In this document: piece after piece, positions 62,139-64,000 of the stretch | Layout of the letters: each line of letters opens with the position of its first letter | How positions within the stretch are numbered: position 1 is the first letter of the stretch | Assembly: GCF_014646055.1 (NCBI RefSeq) | Contig: NZ_BMMS01000027.1 | Location: forward strand, 61,142 to 125,141 | Direction: 5' to 3' | Source: Wenjunlia tyrosinilytica | GTDB lineage: Bacteria; Actinomycetota; Actinomycetes; Streptomycetales; Streptomycetaceae | DNA: 64,000 bases | Made by a program: the position numbers and the translations under genes | The notes under the pieces: model-generated | Databases searched by the model: none | The model's input: the letters and a program-made list of their open reading frames with translations, nothing else | Told to the model about the DNA's origin: nothing

Positions 62139-64000
62139 ATGAACGAGAAGACCGACATCGAGGCCATCTACCCTCTGTCACAGCTCCAGCACGCTATGCT
62201 GCTCAAGTCGCAGCTCGCGCCCAACAGCGGTGTGTACATCGTCCAGCTGTCGTTCGACATCTGCGGTCCGCTTGACCTGAAGGCCTTCCGGGCGGCCTGG
62301 AACGAGCTGACCGCGCGGCACGCCGTACACCGGACGCTGTTCGCACGCCTCGACCAGAGCCAGCCGCTCCAAGTGGTACGGCGCAGCGTGGAGCTCCCGT
62401 GGACAGAGGAGGACTGGTCGGCGCTGTCGGCCCCGGAGCAGGACGCGCGCTTCGACGCCTGGTTCGCGGACGACCGCACCAGGGACTTCGACCCCGCCCA
62501 GGCTCCGCTGATGCGATGTTTCCTGGCCCGGCTCGCGGACCACCGGCACCGGTTCTGCTGGACCCGCCACCACGCGATCTCCGACGGCTGGTCGATGGCC
62601 AACGTCGCAGCCGAGGTCCTCCAGGACTACCGTGACCGGACCGTCGGCACCCCGTTCACGTTCGGCCCGGTCCCGCAGTACCGCGAGTACATCGCCTGGT
62701 CCCGGGCCCAGAACGTCGACCGGGCCGAGGAGTTCTGGCGGCGGTCGCTCGCAGGCGTCCAGGGGCCGACGCTTCTCGGGGTCGACCGGTCGCCGCAAAC
62801 CGGCTACCTGGCGCCCGGCCGCATCGACAGGCGGCGCGTGCTGCTCTCACCGGAGAGCACGCGGGCCGTCTCCGCCGCGGCCCGGCGCGAGCGGTTGACC
62901 CCCGGCACCTTCGTCCAAGGTGCATGGGCGATCCTGCTCCGCCGCTATGGGGACGAACGGGATGTCATGCTGGGCGTGGCGGCTTCGGGCCGGCCGCCGG
63001 TGATCGGCGGCGTGGAGAAGATGATCGGCTGCTTCGTTAACACACTCCCGGTCCGCATCGAGGTCGACGATGACGCGATGGCGATCGACTGGCTGCGGCA
63101 GCTGCAGGCGGCCCAGGTCGAGCGTGAGGAGTACGGCTATGTCTCTCTCGCCCAGATCCGTCGTTGGACCGGCGTCCGAGGCGATGTCCCGCTGTTCGAG
63201 TCGCTCCTCGCCTTCGAGAACTTCCCGATCGGGGAGGTGCTCGAGGCCGTCGGCGGGCCGATCCGGGTCGAGGCGATCCGGATGTCCGAGCAGACCAGCT
63301 TCCCGCTCACGCTCACGGTCGCCCCCGGTGACCAGCTGTCGATCCAACTCGCCTTCGACGAAAGTCGGTTTGACGAGGCTGCGATCGAGGGCATGCTTGA
63401 CCACTACGCGGTGATCCTCCAGGCGCTGACCGGGGCTCCGGGCCGGATCCGCGACCTGCCGATCGCGGGGCCCGAAGAACTCGGACGACTGCTCGGCGAC
63501 TTCAATGCGGCCAGGGTCGAGATACCTGACCTGCCGGCGCACCGGCTCTTCGAGGCCCAGGCGGCGAGCACGCCCGGTTCCGTCGCCCTCGTCGCAGGGC
63601 GGACCGAGCTGACCTACGCCGAGCTGAACGCCCGGGCCGATCGGCTCGCCCGACGGCTGCGCGGCGCGGGGGTCACCCCGGGAGCGCTGGTCGGCGTTTG
63701 TCTCGAACGGGACGCCGAGCTCCCTGTGGCCCTGCTCGCGGCGTGGAAGGCTGGCGCGGCCTACCTCCCGCTTGATCCCGCGTATCCGCCGTCCAGGCTG
63801 GACCAGATCCTCGGCGACGCGGCGCCGGCGGCGGTGCTGGCACAGCAGTCGACCCATGGCGCGCTGGCTGGCTCGTCGTCGAACACGCTGCTGATTGACC
63901 GTTCGGACAGCGAGGCGGACGACGCCGAGGACGCTGGCCCTGCCTCCGCGGAGGTCCACGAGGAGTCGGTGGCCATCGTCATCTACACCTCGGGTTCGAC
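62139..64000 (+). CDS. NRPS: C-A..., cut by window end
   Basis: The open frame starts at ATG 62139, 15 bp after the previous stop, and runs past the end (620 residues seen). The N-terminus IEAIYPLSQLQHAMLLKSQL lacks a docking extension. The condensation domain has HHAISDG starting near residue 144, followed by YGDERDVMLGVAASGRPP and MIGCFVNTLPVRI. Because an E domain comes just before, a DCL-type C is expected. An adenylation domain begins about residue 465 (LTYAELNARADRLARRL, YLPLDPAYPPSRL), and the window ends in core motif A3 (YTSGS). The specificity residues, any carrier domain and chain release lie outside. No thioesterase is seen in the window. Confidence 0.92.
   Translation, partial: MNEKTDIEAIYPLSQLQHAMLLKSQLAPNSGVYIVQLSFDICGPLDLKAFRAAWNELTARHAVHRTLFARLDQSQPLQVVRRSVELPWTEEDWSALSAPEQDARFDAWFADDRTRDFDPAQAPLMRCFLARLADHRHRFCWTRHHAISDGWSMANVAAEVLQDYRDRTVGTPFTFGPVPQYREYIAWSRAQNVDRAEEFWRRSLAGVQGPTLLGVDRSPQTGYLAPGRIDRRRVLLSPESTRAVSAAARRERLTPGTFVQGAWAILLRRYGDERDVMLGVAASGRPPVIGGVEKMIGCFVNTLPVRIEVDDDAMAIDWLRQLQAAQVEREEYGYVSLAQIRRWTGVRGDVPLFESLLAFENFPIGEVLEAVGGPIRVEAIRMSEQTSFPLTLTVAPGDQLSIQLAFDESRFDEAAIEGMLDHYAVILQALTGAPGRIRDLPIAGPEELGRLLGDFNAARVEIPDLPAHRLFEAQAASTPGSVALVAGRTELTYAELNARADRLARRLRGAGVTPGALVGVCLERDAELPVALLAAWKAGAAYLPLDPAYPPSRLDQILGDAAPAAVLAQQSTHGALAGSSSNTLLIDRSDSEADDAEDAGPASAEVHEESVAIVIYTSGS

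Overview
This 64 kb window is high-GC DNA with GTG/ATG starts, tightly overlapping genes, a complete ergothioneine operon, F420-type enzymes, a SARP regulator and a giant NRPS/PKS locus. It looks like a Streptomyces or close relative. No species can be named from the sequence alone.

Left, core-like part (1-6.5 kb): the tail of a MalY/PatB-type PLP enzyme, then egtA-egtB-egtC-egtD with overlapping starts and stops, which makes ergothioneine. A tRNA-Pro(GGG) with a clear terminator follows. I place the edge of an accessory region here.

Middle, CRISPR part (6.5-18.7 kb): about 1.2 kb of gene-poor, decayed DNA, a one-spacer CRISPR array, and a minus-strand type I-B operon cas6-cas8b-cas7-cas5-cas3-cas4-cas1-cas2. 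cas6, cas8b, cas7, cas5 and cas2 are open. cas3 has an apparent frameshift inside its HD domain, cas4 has a frameshift plus a stop, and cas1 has a frameshift, a stop and an IS110-family insertion. New spacer capture is very probably dead. Two single repeat-like sequences lie outside the array, one between cas7 and cas5 and one upstream of cas6.

Transition (18.7-23.8 kb): a remnant of a lanthipeptide locus (a SpaB_C-type protein and a truncated LanC), then an intact valyl-tRNA synthetase that resembles the archaeal form, then about 750 bp without a supported gene.

Right, biosynthetic part (23.8-64 kb, open at the window end): a heterodimeric ABC exporter, a LuxR-type regulator, an MbtH-like protein and a DUF2064 protein on the minus strand. 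On the plus strand is a tight operon (GT2 glycosyltransferase, GatZ/KbaZ-like TIM barrel, transglutaminase-like protein, cupin, DegT aminotransferase, Eis-like acetyltransferase), then a SARP activator. After a minus-strand F420-type luciferase-like oxidoreductase come the assembly-line genes: FAAL-ACP; docking-C-A[luciferase-like insert]-PCP; KS-AT-(KR with MT insert)-ACP-C-TauD; condensation-like-A-PCP-C-A[luciferase-like insert]-PCP-E; and C-A..., cut by the window end.

How the line should work: the FAAL loads a fatty acid on its ACP. Module 1 adds a residue whose A-domain code (DILQLGMVW) is close to glycine, with an oxygenase embedded in the A domain. The PKS module adds malonate, probably methylated and not reduced. 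The TauD domain, a condensation-like domain lacking its catalytic histidines, and an A domain with an aspartate code (DLTKVGHVG) together suggest beta-hydroxyaspartate. A second glycine-code, oxygenase-containing A domain follows and, oddly, ends in an epimerisation domain. The product is therefore predicted to be an acylated, oxidised glycine/hydroxyaspartate peptide-polyketide, possibly decorated by the sugar-like operon. I do not recognise it as a known compound.
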